A stretch of 64,000 nt of DNA from NCBI RefSeq assembly GCF_008831285.2, contig NW_022204507.1:2172001-2236000 (forward strand). The letters are read 5' to 3'. This document shows, one piece after another, positions 1 through 13,972 of this stretch (positions within the stretch are counted from its first letter, which is position 1; every line of letters begins with the position of its first letter). Below the pieces are notes generated by a model. That model saw nothing but the letters and a program-made list of their open reading frames with translations. It was not told where the DNA came from and did no database searches. Made by a program: the position numbers and the translations under genes. This DNA is from Nymphaea colorata (lineage: Eukaryota > Streptophyta > Magnoliopsida > Nymphaeales > Nymphaeaceae).

Positions 1-930
1 AAAAATTGCCCGTTAGGGCTTTACATCGTGCATCGCTGGTCTCTCTTCCTCGTCCTGGTCCACGTCTGCTGCTGCACCTTCGTCCCTCTTCACGGCTGCG
101 GGCTGCGAAGAGTTATCCACCAGCACTCGGCGGCAGCAAGTGGAGTTCGTTTTCCGACGTGCCGCCTACTAACCTGAGCTCTCCTGATTCCGACCCTTTC
201 TCTGAGGTCGGTTCACATCCCCCTTTTGGTTCATGCGTGGTGTTCGTTTTCGGCCCTTTTCCTCTGTCGTTGTTCTTTCCAGCGTCATCAACAGGCGTCC
301 TCATCGGTTACTCACAGCAGCATTCCTACATAGCTCTGGTGGCTCCTGCTTCCCCCATATGAGCTCCACCGCCCGCGGCATCCTACTCGAAGGGAACTCT
401 CTCTCTCTCTCCTTTCCACCGGCTTTCACCCAAAACGTAGTTGGTATTTTTGGGGGTTTCAGGTCGCTTTCAACCTGCCTTTCACCATACTTCTTTCCAT
501 CTCATTATAACAAAGGTGGGTCAGTTTGTCAAGCGCTTTGTGGTAAGTTGTTATCTTTGTGTCAGTAAGCCCACCAAACAAACAACAGTAGAAATGATAT
601 TGTGGATCCCTCGTCCAAGATCTCTAGGAAAGAGATCCTAGAATTATTTCCTGAGGCCATCAAATGCTATTTTGAGGAGACTCATTTCTTTTCCTTTTTC
701 TTTTTTAACGCTTTTAAAGGATATCTCATACTAGTAGGACTTTTATATTTACAACTTAATTTCTGTTGATCTTATTGAAATCAAGGCCTCGATAATTCTT
801 AGCGAATATAGTATACGAGAGTTTGGTAACTACTTGTGTAAATACTAGAATTGGTTGTGTTGTCGATTTTAATAAGATTGGAAGGTGGAGATTAAGCTGA
901 AAAAAAGACACAAGCGTATTGTCTTTTCAA
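1..930. other. Unassigned 5' segment
   Basis: The first 640 bases have moderate GC and are open in several frames, but the translations are Ser/Pro-rich and carry no motif I recognise. A CT-rich run lies at about 399-412. From 640 to 930 the sequence is AT-rich without a convincing ORF. It may be the edge of a transposon or a host UTR; nothing visible decides this. Confidence 0.3.
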
Positions 931-947
931 CTATGTTACCGTGGTAC

Positions 948-1032
948 GCCGGGTCGACCCGCGTACCCGTACCGGCGTACCGGTACGTGGCAGTACGTTT
1001 GGATCTGGTTTTGGATCTAAACCAGATCCAAA
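948..1032. repeat. GTAC-rich palindromic patch ending in a perfect 14-bp-arm hairpin
   Basis: Overlapping short palindromes built from GTAC, CCGG and GTCGAC fill 948-990. They are followed by a perfect inverted repeat whose arms are 998-1011 (TTTGGATCTGGTTT) and 1019-1032, with a 7-base spacer. GC is far above the surrounding DNA. It resembles the GC-rich subterminal DNA of plant hAT elements, but no partner end was found, so the assignment to a mobile element is inference. Confidence 0.6.
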
Positions 1033-1333
1033 CCACATTCCCAACAAAAAAAATACCCGACGCTCGACGGGGGGCGACGGGCCGATGGCTTCTTTCTCTT
1101 TCGTCTCAACTTTGTGCGTAGCAGGCTTTGGGCAGCGACGGCGAGTGGTTGTTGTCACTTTAGGCAGCGTTGGCGGACGGCGACGGACGGCAACCGGCGA
1201 CTGATTTCCAGCTGGAGCTTGGGCAGTTTTTAGGGTTGCTGCTACTTGGGGGTTTGAGAGTTTTTATGATTGCCTGCAACCGACGGATTTTCAGCGGGAG
1301 TTTGGGCAGGGACTAGTGATTGGAGGAACAAAC

Positions 1334-3290
<1,957 letters not shown>

Positions 3291-3896
3291 AGTGTTTTAA
3301 ACTAAGGCGGGGCATCGGGCCGGGCCGAGCCGATAAAAATGTAAAAAACAAAGCCCAGCATTAGAAACGGGCTGGGCCGGGCTCATGTAATATCGGGTCT
3401 CGGGCTTCGGTTTATGCCCGAGGCCCGGCCCGGCCTGATTGTTAACGGGCCAGGCGGGTTGGGCCGGGCTTTGAGGCAGGCTGGGCCAGGTTTGAGGCGG
3501 GCTGGGCGGGGCTTTGGGGCGGGTTTGCCTTCTTACTCCAATGATATATGTCAATCAATATTCATCTTGCAATTCTGCTGGGATCCGCCTTCAAGAATTC
3601 TAAGGCCCGCCCTTCAATCTCCTTATGTCCTCATCAAGCTCTAAGATAAACTTGACTTTCACTATAAGAAAACATCCTAATGCAATTGCCGATTAAGGCT
3701 TTGCGGGTTGCTAGCCTCTAGCTCACTCAAGAAAAGAGCACAAACGTAAACCATGTGCACTTAACAAAAGCAAGAAATTATACTAGTAAACTTAACCAAG
3801 GGTTTATAATAAGAAGACTCTCGTTTGATGTAACACATCCTTAAAAAATAGAAGTTGCAGGCCCAGCCACACCTGTTTCTTGACTAATATAATCTC

Positions 3897-3980
3897 AACG
3901 AATTACCAACATTTAGCCAATGAAAACTATAAATTGTCAACAAATTATCAATATTTAGCCAAAGAAAACTATATAAAAAT
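3897..3980. repeat. Degenerate tandem duplication of about 47 bp
   Basis: A segment containing AATTACCAACATTTAGCCAA is followed by a diverged copy containing AATTATCAATATTTAGCCAA. Both continue into GAAAACTATA. It lies in the non-coding 3' part of the hAT element. Confidence 0.6.
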
Positions 3981-4105
3981 TGAATATATTGAAAAGGTCA
4001 GCAATATATGAGACTGAATCTAATAAAGAGCATGTATCACACCATTCTGTAAAGAATTGAGCACCTCAGTCCATTGCAATATAAAATCATTTAATCAATG
4101 AGCTT

Positions 4106-4277
4106 GGTTACATATGTTTCACTAACAAATTTGAATAACCCTCTAAGAGGTCTATAGACAAATGAAAATCACTCAATTAGTGGCCTGGTTACATATGTTT
4201 CACTAACAAATTTGAATAACCCTCTATGTCAACCGTGATTGCAGTCCTCCTCTATGTCCACCATGATTACAGTCCTG
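4106..4277. repeat. Two short direct-repeat pairs inside the hAT element
   Basis: A 40-bp sequence beginning GGTTACATATG is repeated without change at 4106-4145 and 4187-4226 (period 81). A 28-bp unit starting CTCTATGTC is tandemly repeated at 4222-4249 and 4250-4277 with three differences. The perfect 40-bp copy implies a duplication much younger than the surrounding degraded element. Confidence 0.85.
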
Positions 4278-5368
4278 CTGCTCCTGCACTTGCAATAGCC
4301 CAATGGCAAACTTGGATTTCACCTACAAGAGCAATAGTAGGAAACATAAGTAAAAATTAATTCAATAAAACCTACACATATAAAAGGTTAAGTTGATTAA
4401 TATAACCAATAAGCCGTTGGCTAGCTCCAACAGCCAGACTAGCTCATTCCTGCCCTCTTTATATAATGAGGGCAGCTTCTCTTTGTGAATACACGTTTTT
4501 GTATTTGAATGTTTCCTTGTCTATTCACCAAATCTATATAAATGTAAAAAGGTTGCAAGCACTTGAGCATGTACAAATACATGCTCAGAAAAGGAGGAAC
4601 CAACTGGGAAAAGCCAAAATCCATCTCAATAGTATCATACATTATAATAATTTCAGACCCTTAGATGACCCATGAGCAAAGAAAGTCACTGATCTAGCAC
4701 TCCTGAACACACAATAAGGAACAATGTTGATGGTTACAAAAATAGATACCCTTCCATCTCAGCTCCTTTTTCATACATACTGGTTTACATGCAATTCTTT
4801 AAGCTGACAGAGTTGAAGCATATCATGCAGAAACCAATGCCTTTAGTTAAAATTTCTATACATTGAAAAAAAAAGAAAAAGACTAGAGACAAAATGCTTA
4901 CATGAAGTGGCAAGTAAGAACATTCAAATTAGCATTGGTTGCATGATGCAACACATCGACAGCATGAGACCAGCATGGGACTGAAGTGGAACTGCAAATG
5001 TGACATGAGCTGCTTAACCTTTGCAAGCATGTGTAGGCATGTGAATTCACAAACAGATATAATGCTTTAATTCAAAAATTATCCTTGATGGGCATGCATG
5101 CTGCTATGCTAGAGTGGAGCTAGCTATATTATATGGACACTTGCAAAAATTTGAAGGCACTCATGTGTGTCAAGGAGATTTTTTAAAATGTCAAGGAAAT
5201 GTTAATAACATTTTACTAGAAGAAATATGAATCATGCTAATTCATCACCAGAAGAGTCCTCCTTATCTTCAAAACTACAAAAACACATCACCACAAGCAA
5301 TCTACAATGTTAGTATATCACAAAAAACAAAAGGAATGAGCAAAATTTAACATTAAACAATGAACATC

Positions 5369-7342
5369 TTACATTTCGCATGAGTTATCTTCATCACGAA
5401 TCCAACTTCGTGTACAAACTAGTGCTTCAACAGTTTCAGGAATGGTTGAACATCGATAATCATTAATGATTCTTCTATCTGTACTGAATGAAGACTCAGA
5501 TGCAACCGTGGATATAGGGATTGCCAATATATCTCGAACCATTTTGGATAAAACTCTATATTTACTTTCATTTACCTTCCATCAATTTAATATATAAAAG
5601 TTTTCGTTAGGCTGAGGTCATTCTATTGGATCAGTTAAATATGCTTTCAGATCCATGCGAGGTACTTGAGGAGATACAGAACTCATGTAATATGTGAAGA
5701 AGACACCTCTTGAAAAAGCTGAAGGCCTCTCTTCTTCAAATTCCACATTGGCATTGTTTGCATTTTCATTTTCTTCACCATTTGTTGCATACACATTTTT
5801 GTACTCAGCATACAATTCATGAAGACTTCTCTCTACTTTTTCATATTGTACCATTGCATCACGTTCATTTAAATACTCAAGCACATACTTCAAATATCTC
5901 AATTTGGACCTGGGATCTAAGACAAATGCAATTGCAAAGAGGACATTGTAGTCATTTTTTCAATATTTGTCAAATTTTTCTTGCATTTTGACGGCTAATT
6001 ATCTTATATAATCATTGTCTGCCACATTATGTGTATGCAAATAGTTGCGTACCTTCTGTATTTCTTCAAAAACCACATTAACTATTACATTTCTGGTAGC
6101 AAAGAAGATATTTGTAACATTATAGAATAACTTCAACAATTGGCACAAGGTAGTTGCATAAGACCATTCATCCTTAGAAGGTAAATTTATATAATTGGGA
6201 TCCACAGAAGCCAAATGTTGAAATGCATCTTTGTAGAACAATGCATCTCTCAACATGATATATGTAGTGTTCCATCGAGTTGGAATATCATAAGTTAATT
6301 TCTTTGTACCAATCAGGCTCACTGTTCTTATACAATCCTTAACGGAATATAACCGCTTTGGCGATCCCTTTACATATTTAACACTTTCACGAACTTTTGA
6401 AATTGTATCATGCAGATCCTGCACACTATCTTGAACCATAAGATTTAGAATATGCGCACCACAACAAATATGAAAATGTTGCCCTTGCATTGGAATAAGA
6501 TGTCTTCTTCCTAAGTTCCTTTTCAGTATAGTTATTGTACTATCATTCGTCAAACAATTGTCAGCAGTAATAGAAAATAGCTTTGAATGAATGTTCCATT
6601 TAGAGATGCAATCTAATAAAGCCTCATACAAACTATTTTCATTATGTGGTGGAGGTACATGTACAAAACTGAACATATGAGCATGCAACTTCCAATATCT
6701 ATCAACATATTGTCCTGCCACACATAGATAACCAAATGTCTGTTGTGAAGTCCACATATCAAATGACGATGAAGCTCGTTACGTAGAATCATTTATAAAT
6801 GCTTCAAGTTGGGCTTTCTCAGTCTTGTACATTGACATGATTTCTCTTTTCAAAGTTCTTCTAGAAAATGGAACGAGCCTATGGTTGGAAGCTTGAAGAA
6901 GTTTGTTATGATATTTATATTCTGTCAAATTGAATGAAAGCTCATGTGCTATTACACACTTTCACATCAACTTTCTTATATACTCTATGTCAAATTTTTG
7001 TATACATACAGAAGTGGCACCAGAGTCATTAACTGCAAGTGATAAAGTTTTTTGTTTTCATTCATTGATTTGCCTACTTAAACAAGATTTTATGTGTCGA
7101 CTTAAATGACTAGTTCCATGAGCACTACTTGCTTTCAGTCGTTCTCCACAATGTTTGCACTTGGCAAAATCTTCTCCTTCATATGTCACCAATATAAAAT
7201 CAATCCATACTTTTGAAGTCTTTTTTCTCTTGGAGACAGCTTCTCTCTCTGTAGATGATTCGATTGATTTCATATTAGAAGTTGGACAATATTCTTTATC
7301 AGAGCAACCAGGCGACATAACTGACATAAGTTGAAGTGACAC
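5369..7342 (-). pseudogene. hAT (Ac/RICESLEEPER-like) transposase pseudogene
   Basis: The family encodes a cut-and-paste transposase with an N-terminal BED zinc finger, an RNase-H-like catalytic core interrupted by a helical domain, and a C-terminal hAT dimerisation domain. All three are visible on the minus strand. The BED finger is at about 7058-7342 (CKHCGERL then HLSRHIKSC). The core is at 5999-6757, with the SITADNCLTND and CCGAHILNLMV motifs and the RWNTTYIML segment. The dimerisation region is at about 5369-5560 (AIPISTVASESSFSTDRR). The parts lie in one register but are broken by at least six in-frame stops, for example after the zinc finger, before the SSFDMW segment, at the end of the core, and twice before the dimerisation domain. 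It is therefore not translatable as one protein. Upstream DNA to about 9000 would hold its leader. Confidence 0.9.
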
Positions 7343-7510
7343 ATGTGAATGAACTTATTGAAATTGTTGATAAACAATAACTAAAACAGAATAAGTTGCA
7401 ACTTGTTGAAAGAAACAAACATACCAAAACATGATCTTTATGTGAAGACCTAAAAACATGTTTCATATATGGGCCTCATGTTTCCTTTTTTCTTGATAAA
7501 AGGTTTTCAT

Positions 7511-7815
7511 TGTGTTTAGATGACACCCTTAAATGGCGTTGTGGATGCAAAAAGATCCATTTACCTCTCAAACCTTGTCTGAGGTCTGTTTAGGTGTAGT
7601 CAAAATTAAGTTTGTGAAAAATCTAATTTTGATAAAATGGTTTTGTCAAAAGCCAATGAATACCCTACTTTCCCCTCGAAATTTTCGCAGAAAATGTTGT
7701 TTTAAATTGTCATCAAAACATATAAACTATGTTTAAAAAAATGATTGCAAAAAAAAAAGTTATAACAAAACCTCCTATTTAGATAACAGCATTTTTGAGA
7801 GTGTCATCCAATGTT
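7511..7815. mobile_element. Probable MITE of about 305 bp inside the hAT element
   Basis: The left end reads TTTAGATGACACCCTTAAA and the reverse complement of the right end reads TTGGATGACACTCTCAAAA, giving about 25 bp of good inverted repeat. The interior is AT-rich and has no coding potential. The target duplication is unclear. It lies upstream of the transposase start codon region. Confidence 0.5.
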
Positions 7816-8569
7816 GTTTTTTTTTTACTTTTACTGGCAACTATCAGTTGAAGATAAAGTTTGATGACCTTTCTTTAAAAGGTAAACAGAAAGGCAACTT
7901 TTGATTTTGGGCTGACCTTCCTTATAATTTAAAAAGATTTTTTTTAATGTTTTTAATAATTATGGCACTTTCAATTTGATAACTTCAAATAAACGTTTGA
8001 AGTGAATGCATGATGGCTGCGATGCTTTTCCATTGTTACCTCCATCACGAAATTACATTTTTTATTGCCTTAGCTAATAAATTTTCTTTTTCAAATCAAC
8101 AAATTTTCTTTGAACCTAAGCACATGAGCTGCTGTGTTCATGTATACAACAGTTAAAAAAGGATAAGCATGTTAACCAAAACTACACAATTATAAAAGAA
8201 GTGTGCTTGTTGAAACTGTACTATCATAAGGAGGCAGTCACTCCAGTCATTAGCACCGCTCAAAAGACCAATAAGTTTCCATTGGCTTACCAAAATCATA
8301 AGCCCTAAGAAAACATCTATATCTGAAAAAGGCAGATCGTGGACAAAACTTCTTAGCCAAAATATGTCTATTACAATAGATAATGGAAAAATTGGGTACA
8401 ACATTGTAACGTAGTACTTTCTACTGTTCAATTGACAATAGAATAAGACAATATAACAAGAACTGAGAAAAAGACAGTCACAAAACCATCAAGCAAAGTT
8501 TGCATGGTGTAAGACCAACATTCCCCAACAATCACAGTATGCTCATTTAATTCTGATAGGGAAGAAAAA

Positions 8570-8930
8570 ATGATGCCAAACAGAATGAGACGGACAGGAA
8601 GAAAGGGGGAAAGTGACACACCTGCAAGAAGGGCGGTCAGGGAGACAGCAAATGGGCGACTGCGGCGATCGACTGGGAAGTGGGATGACCGGAGGAGGCA
8701 GCCGATGGGCGACAAGGACGGCGACGACCGACTAGGAGGACTGGAAGAGGCAGCAGATGGGGGATGGCGACGGTGACGACCAACTGGGAGGACTGGTCAC
8801 TGGAGAAGGCAGCCAATGGGCGATGGCGATGGTGACGACCGGAGGAGGCAGCCAAAGGGCAACGAAGAGGCAGCCGATGGGCGACGAGGAGGCAGTCTCG
8901 AGTCTCGACGGGGAGAAATAGGAAAGCTAA
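8570..8930. repeat. GC-rich minisatellite with GAGGCAGCCGATGGGCGA-type units
   Basis: Imperfect copies of a unit containing GGAGGAGGCAGCCGATGGGC recur at least five times, separated by variable GACGGCGACGACC spacers. GC is much higher than the flanks. Its place between the GC-rich terminus and the transposase gene suggests the 5' leader of the hAT transcription unit (inference). Confidence 0.7.
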
Positions 8931-9194
8931 AACTAAAAGTATCATTAATTCATTATCAACGTTATTAAACCCTAAGTTCATTTTTCAGAAAAAAAAAATG
9001 TCAGGCTTCTCGGGCCGCCGCTGATCACAGCGGCTGGCCCGAGCCCGACCCATTAATTACCGGGCCGGGCCAGGCCGAGCCCGGTAATTAACGGCCCAAA
9101 AATCAATTGCAAGGCCCGGGCCCAGGGCCCGAGTCGGGCCGGGGTACCGGGTACCCGGCGGTCCAGCCCGGTGCCCAAGCTTATTTTAAACAGT

Positions 9195-10668
9195 AAATCA
9201 GAAATACAGAAATTTTCTTTCTTTACCCTTTTTTTCACGGTGATCTCTTTACCCGCGTTAAGTTGGGGACATTTCCGTAATTCCTGTCAAGAAAAGTCAC
9301 TAAGCTACCTATCCAACAGATACCCTATCAAGAGAATATGGTAGTTTACAGAAGAAGTAAGGGTAGTACTAGCTGGTTGTCTTGTTTTTGCCGTAATTCA
9401 TGAAAATGCCCTGTCATCCACGCTAGACTCCTAGAAGGTCTGCCCCGAATAGTCTAATTTGAATCCGTTTAGATTCGATATGATTCAAGCGTGCCCCGTT
9501 TCATGTATTTAAATTTTTGAAATTACTTTAATTATTTTTATAAAATTTTCATTTCATTTGTTTTTAATATTTTGGCGGCTTCTGAAACTATACTTTGTAT
9601 AATGACGTGCCTAGGTAAAACTAAGCAAGTTCGATGAATAAATGATAGTATCAACTACTTTTTGTTAGTGGAAAATACATTAAACTTTTTCTTTTGACTT
9701 GAACGAACAATAGGTAAAATTATAAAATTTCATATTGCTTGAAACTAATAAATTTTGGCACGATGTTTTACTAGAGGCTTCACATTGTATGGTCTGTATA
9801 AAGGAATTAAAATGTGCCATTTGGTTTAATATAATTTTGTCACGTTTGAGTGGCTTGGACATTGGACAAAGCTTCTCTTCTTCTTCTCTAAAAAGTAGAA
9901 ACCCATGGACCGGCAAAGGGGTCGGATTTACGGCTGACGAAATGCATTACAAGTGGAATCCCTGGCAATAGAAAATGACATGGCCTTCATACCAGACCTG
10001 GCCCATTTGATGTAACCCTGGTCTAAGCAAGCCAAATCTAGCTACTCGACTCACTGAACTGATCAGTGATTGGGATCCAGGTTGAATGCATAATAAGTTG
10101 GTGAGCCCACGTGCTCAATCGTGTCCTGTTTCATGTTACGCACATTGTTTGTTGTTTGAAGACTAAACATATAAAATTTAGTTCTAAGCTTAGGCTGAAT
10201 CTTAGAATATGAGTTCTAATTTCAAACCTTTTATTTGCAAGACAAACACTTCAACAGCAAGTTCTTTTGCATCAATCACATGACAAAGATACGGTAGCAT
10301 TATATTAATGTGGGTATTTGGCTTGCCAAGCTCGTCTTGATGAATTCAAATGAATGGTTTAAAAGCTAGGCTGTGTTAACAATGAACATTCCGTTTGTTT
10401 AATTCCTGGCCTACACTCTCAAAGGATTGGGCATTAATACTTGAACTTTGCCAGGATAGATTGGAAGATAAGTGGTGCTGTAATGATTGACTTGATCTTA
10501 TAGTGTTCACTTGATAAATTCGGCAGTTCTGCAAGTTTGTTCTACTAAGGATGTCAATAGGTCAGATTTTATTAGTCACTAGCCAAATCTCGATCCACAA
10601 ATTATTTATGTAAGTTAAGAAAATTAGAAATAAAACTAAGGTTTGACAATTAAACAGTTTTGCATTAC
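9195..10668. other. Spacer between hAT element and copia fragment
   Basis: AT-rich DNA with no ORF that carries a recognisable motif and no inverted repeat pair that I could match. The translations at 9680-9971 on both strands are short and unlike any family I know. Confidence 0.35.
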
Positions 10669-10881
10669 TTATTTATTGTGTCTATGAAGAAAGAAGTTTT
10701 CAAACATTGTTATTGGAGAATGTTTTTTCCCCATTTTTTTGACAATATCTTCAACTTCTTGTGAGTTGCTTTTTGTGATTGTTATGTCATCCATATATAT
10801 GAAGATGCAAATATTAGTGCCTCTAATGAATTGAGATATATATGTTGATTTTTCAAAACCATATTGAAAGTTAAGTATCAA
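10669..10881 (-). pseudogene. Ty1/copia reverse transcriptase fragment
   Basis: About 70 residues are left. They include IFIYMDDITITKSNS, the catalytic YxDD box of copia reverse transcriptase with its typical following segment, then EDIVKKMGKK and FENFFLHRHNK, which correspond to the linker toward the conserved FLG motif. No other domain of the element and no LTR could be recognised nearby, so this is an isolated relic. Confidence 0.75.
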
Positions 10882-10951
10882 ACTATACTTGAAGGATTTA
10901 TTATAATCCTTGGAATGCTTTGTTCAAATGACACATATGTTGAGGACCTTT

Positions 10952-11215
10952 AGAGGTCGTTTGATTGCTGTCCACTGGGACAGGACGTCTTGTCCATTAC
11001 ACCACTGTCCTGTCCTCATGGACAATGGTGTTCCTTGTCCACCGTTTGATGATTTTAGGAACAGAACACTATGTGCTTCTTGTCCGGCATTTGTTTCGTG
11101 TGTGTCTGTTCTGTCTGTTCTGTCCGTCCTGTCTGACGTTTGTTTTTGTCTTGTCCGATCTATCCGTTGTGTCCGATGTTTAATCTTGTCTGACGTTTGT
11201 ATTGAAAGAAACCTT
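10952..11215. mobile_element. Candidate PIF/Harbinger terminus with TGTCC-rich subterminal repeats
   Basis: After a TTA (the PIF/Harbinger target trinucleotide) the sequence reads GAGGTCGTTTGATTG, like the GGxxxCGTTTGATTG ends of plant Harbinger elements. It is followed by many TGTCC/GGACA words, partly as inverted pairs (about 10967-11060) and then as a string of TGTCTG/TGTCCG repeats. It sits on the 3' side of the minus-strand Harbinger transposase. The opposite terminus was not found, so the element may be truncated. Confidence 0.5.
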
Positions 11216-12261
11216 CAATTTCAATATCTCATGTATTTATTTCTAGAGAATATTTTATTTACAAGTACAACTTCATCAGCCATAAATAAAAAAAAACAAA
11301 AAACTTAGAAGCCTTTTATCAGGAATCAATACAAAACGCCAGTGAACAAAGGGAAAAGCATTCACATCATATTGGAAGGAACATATTCAAATAATGTAAG
11401 AGCGTGCGCCCTTCACATCGGTTCTGAAAGTATTTTAAATGAACTCTTCTTGTAAGGAATAAAAGCATACATTTAATCAAATACACAAGAACCAGTTCAA
11501 AATGTCACAACCACAGTTGTGACAAAGCTTTTATGAAAAACTGGAAGAACAGTTGACAATCTCACAAGAAGAATGTGATGGAAAGAAAGAGATCTGGCGG
11601 GTCTCTTAGCCACAACATGACATCTCTTCAAATATCTTTACAGTTCAAGCAGGAAAGGCTTTCAATTAAACATAAAATGAATCATTCTTCCTAAATGCCA
11701 TAGTACAAAAACGGACATCTCACAATTTTCCCTATCAATGTTAAATAGTATTAACAAGTATTGAACAATTACAAAAGTATCTGATAGATGAAGCAGTGAT
11801 TATTACATCGACTGTAAAAACAAAGTACAACATTGACATATTCACCTGTACACAGCATTGTAGAGAACAATGAGGAAGATACCATCGTCAACTTGCTTTC
11901 AATGGTAACAGAGAGGCACCTAGCCACCATCCAAAGGATCATGTCAGGGCAGAATCATGCCCAGGCAATGCCTTCACCACCACTGATGAACTAAAACACC
12001 ATGGTCCCGTACAAATTGTTTAAAATATTCAATTGTTGTAAGCCATAGAACAAAAACAACTATGACAGCTTGCTGATAACTAGTCTTCTGTCCTGCACAC
12101 TACTCTTCCCATCAAAGTCATGCAATACTTGAAAAGATGCATCACCGTCTGGTTCCTGCATTTCAGAAATTAAAAAGACAAACAAATAATTAGGTTATCA
12201 CCATAAAGTATTAAAATAATCGAGTATAATTAAAACAATAACATATAATATAATGAGAATG

Positions 12262-13611
12262 TTACACAATCAATATCTTACTTGAAACATAATCATTCCA
12301 CATTGTTGAAGTAATCTGCTCACGAAGTTCATTGTTGCTACCACGTATTTGCGTTTGTTCAGTATTTTTATCATTATCTATAATTTCACTTACTTCACTA
12401 TCATTTATATCATCAGAGGGAAATTGTTCAGCATTTGGATTGTGGTTGATTATAAAATTATAAAGAACATATGTTGCATGTATAATTTTAACTTGAGTGG
12501 ATATTGGATGTGACACATGATTCTTCAAAATCGAAAACCTTGCCTTAAGCAAACCAAACGCTCTCTCCACAGTAGTGCACAAAGATAAATGTCTATAGTT
12601 GTACAATTCTTCTTTTGTCTCAATTTGCCTAGATCCAGACACATTAAACTCAGATAGATGGTACCGACATCTTTTGTATGGAGTTAATAATCCAACAATA
12701 TTTGGGTATCCAGCATCAGCAAGACAATATTTACCTATTTCATAATCAACAATATGTGTTTTGTCAGTCAAACAATTAAATTAATGATAGTAAATTTAAA
12801 TCATGAATCTTTATTTTCTTACCATGTGAAATTTCTAATGGATGAAGATTATCTTCCAGTGCACTATACAATACTCTTGCATCAGTTGCACTTTCTTCCC
12901 AACCGGCTAGTATGTAGTGAAACCGCATATCGAATCCCACCACTGCTAAAACATTTTGAGATAAGAACTCTTTTCTATTTCGCCAACGATTTTGGCCATC
13001 TCTTTTGACATATATTGGAATGTGTGTACCATCAATTGCTCCCAAACAATCCTATTGATACGCAATATGTGTTAGCATTCTAAATGTTTTACCATAAATA
13101 AAAATGTTGACTATATCTATTATGGATTATAGTTGTTTACCTTAAAATATGGAAAGAAACGTGGATCTCCTCTAACTCGAGCTGGTGTAGTATCATCTCT
13201 ACGTCCCACGTATTCATGTGCAATACGAAGAATTGCTTTCAAAATTAAGTTGAAGTACTTACTAAGTGTTTGTCCTGAGTGCTGAAAATCATATTGGGTT
13301 CGTCGATTTCGTTGATCATGTCCCAAAGTAATGAGAAACATCGCCACTTATTCTTCAATTGTGATTTCTCTTGCATCACACAATAACTCCCTACTTTTTA
13401 GCAAATTGCATAATAATGCATATGTTCGTTGATCTACCCTCAATAGATCTAAACAATTTCTTGGGTGTCTATGCATATAGTCATGCACAAATTGGGCTCC
13501 TGCTAGTCGATTAGTATGTACTAAAGTTCTAGTACGTCTATTTTGAGTTTTCAAGCGTTCCATCATCAACAACATAATAAGAATAAAGATAACTGTGGAT
13601 ATTTCGTCCAT
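12262..13611 (-). pseudogene. PIF/Harbinger DDE transposase (HARBI1-like), one nonsense mutation
   Basis: DDE_Tnp_4 nucleases excise and insert Harbinger elements. Three exons with canonical borders can be drawn on the minus strand: 13611-13141, 13051-12823 and 12734-12262, with introns of 89 and 88 bp that keep the frame (phases 0 and 1). The catalytic residues are visible: D in GAIDGTHI, D in LADAGYPN across the second junction, and E in VERAFGLLKARF. The conserved GWEESATDARVL motif lies between. The N-terminal part holds the usual helix-turn-helix region (RVDQRTYALLCNLL). One in-frame TAA at 13348-13350, between ITIEE and VAMFL, stands where relatives usually have a Gln codon, so a C-to-T change would explain it. 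No other stop was seen, so this gene died recently compared with its companion at 13973-14668. Confidence 0.88.
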
Positions 13612-13972
13612 CCTGATAATAAATACACAAATTTCATGAGAATAAACATTATTTAATTGCAAAGAATTGTGAAATAAAAAATAATTGCAAGCATGAGTTC
13701 ATAGCAATTTACTATATATCACAAATTATAAACAATTAAAAACATCAAAAATACATTATTACAAACAATTATTATATATCACAAATTACAAACAATTACA
13801 CACATCAAAAGTAATGCATAAACCTCCATAATGATACTCAACTACAAACATTACCTGCCGTTTAGCGAATCTGCATGTGCAACCAAGTAACCTGCAACTC
13901 ACGTGCATCATAAGAAAAGTGTTTGCTTTATCAAAATTAGAGAGTAAATCGACTGATCTGAAAAACAAGTGA

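Larger units (their letters stand above)
3291..9194 (-). mobile_element. hAT-superfamily DNA transposon, about 5.9 kb, inactive
   Basis: The two ends are imperfect terminal inverted repeats. The left end begins AGTGTTTTAAACTAAGG and the reverse complement of the right end begins ACTGTTTAAAATAAGC. Both run into GGGC..CGGGC blocks and then into several hundred bases of GC-rich GGGCCGGGC motifs (3300-3540 and 9000-9180). Between them lies one minus-strand Ac-like hAT transposase pseudogene. GC-rich subterminal repeats are the usual transposase-binding regions of hAT elements. The flanks share AAAT on both sides, but a clean 8-bp target duplication is not visible, which fits an old insertion. The element contains short direct repeats (3.9-4.3 kb), a probable MITE (7.51-7.82 kb) and a GC-rich minisatellite (8.57-8.93 kb). 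Confidence 0.72.

Noticed and set aside
6-641. Long overlapping frames at the window start
   Set aside because: No motif, biased Ser/Pro composition, and several frames open at once.
3297-3644. Pro/Gly/Ala-rich frames on both strands
   Set aside because: They are translations of the GC-rich hAT subterminal repeats and have no domain or conserved start.
8428-8981. Overlapping frames on both strands
   Set aside because: They cross the GC-rich minisatellite in the hAT leader; periodic composition explains the openness.
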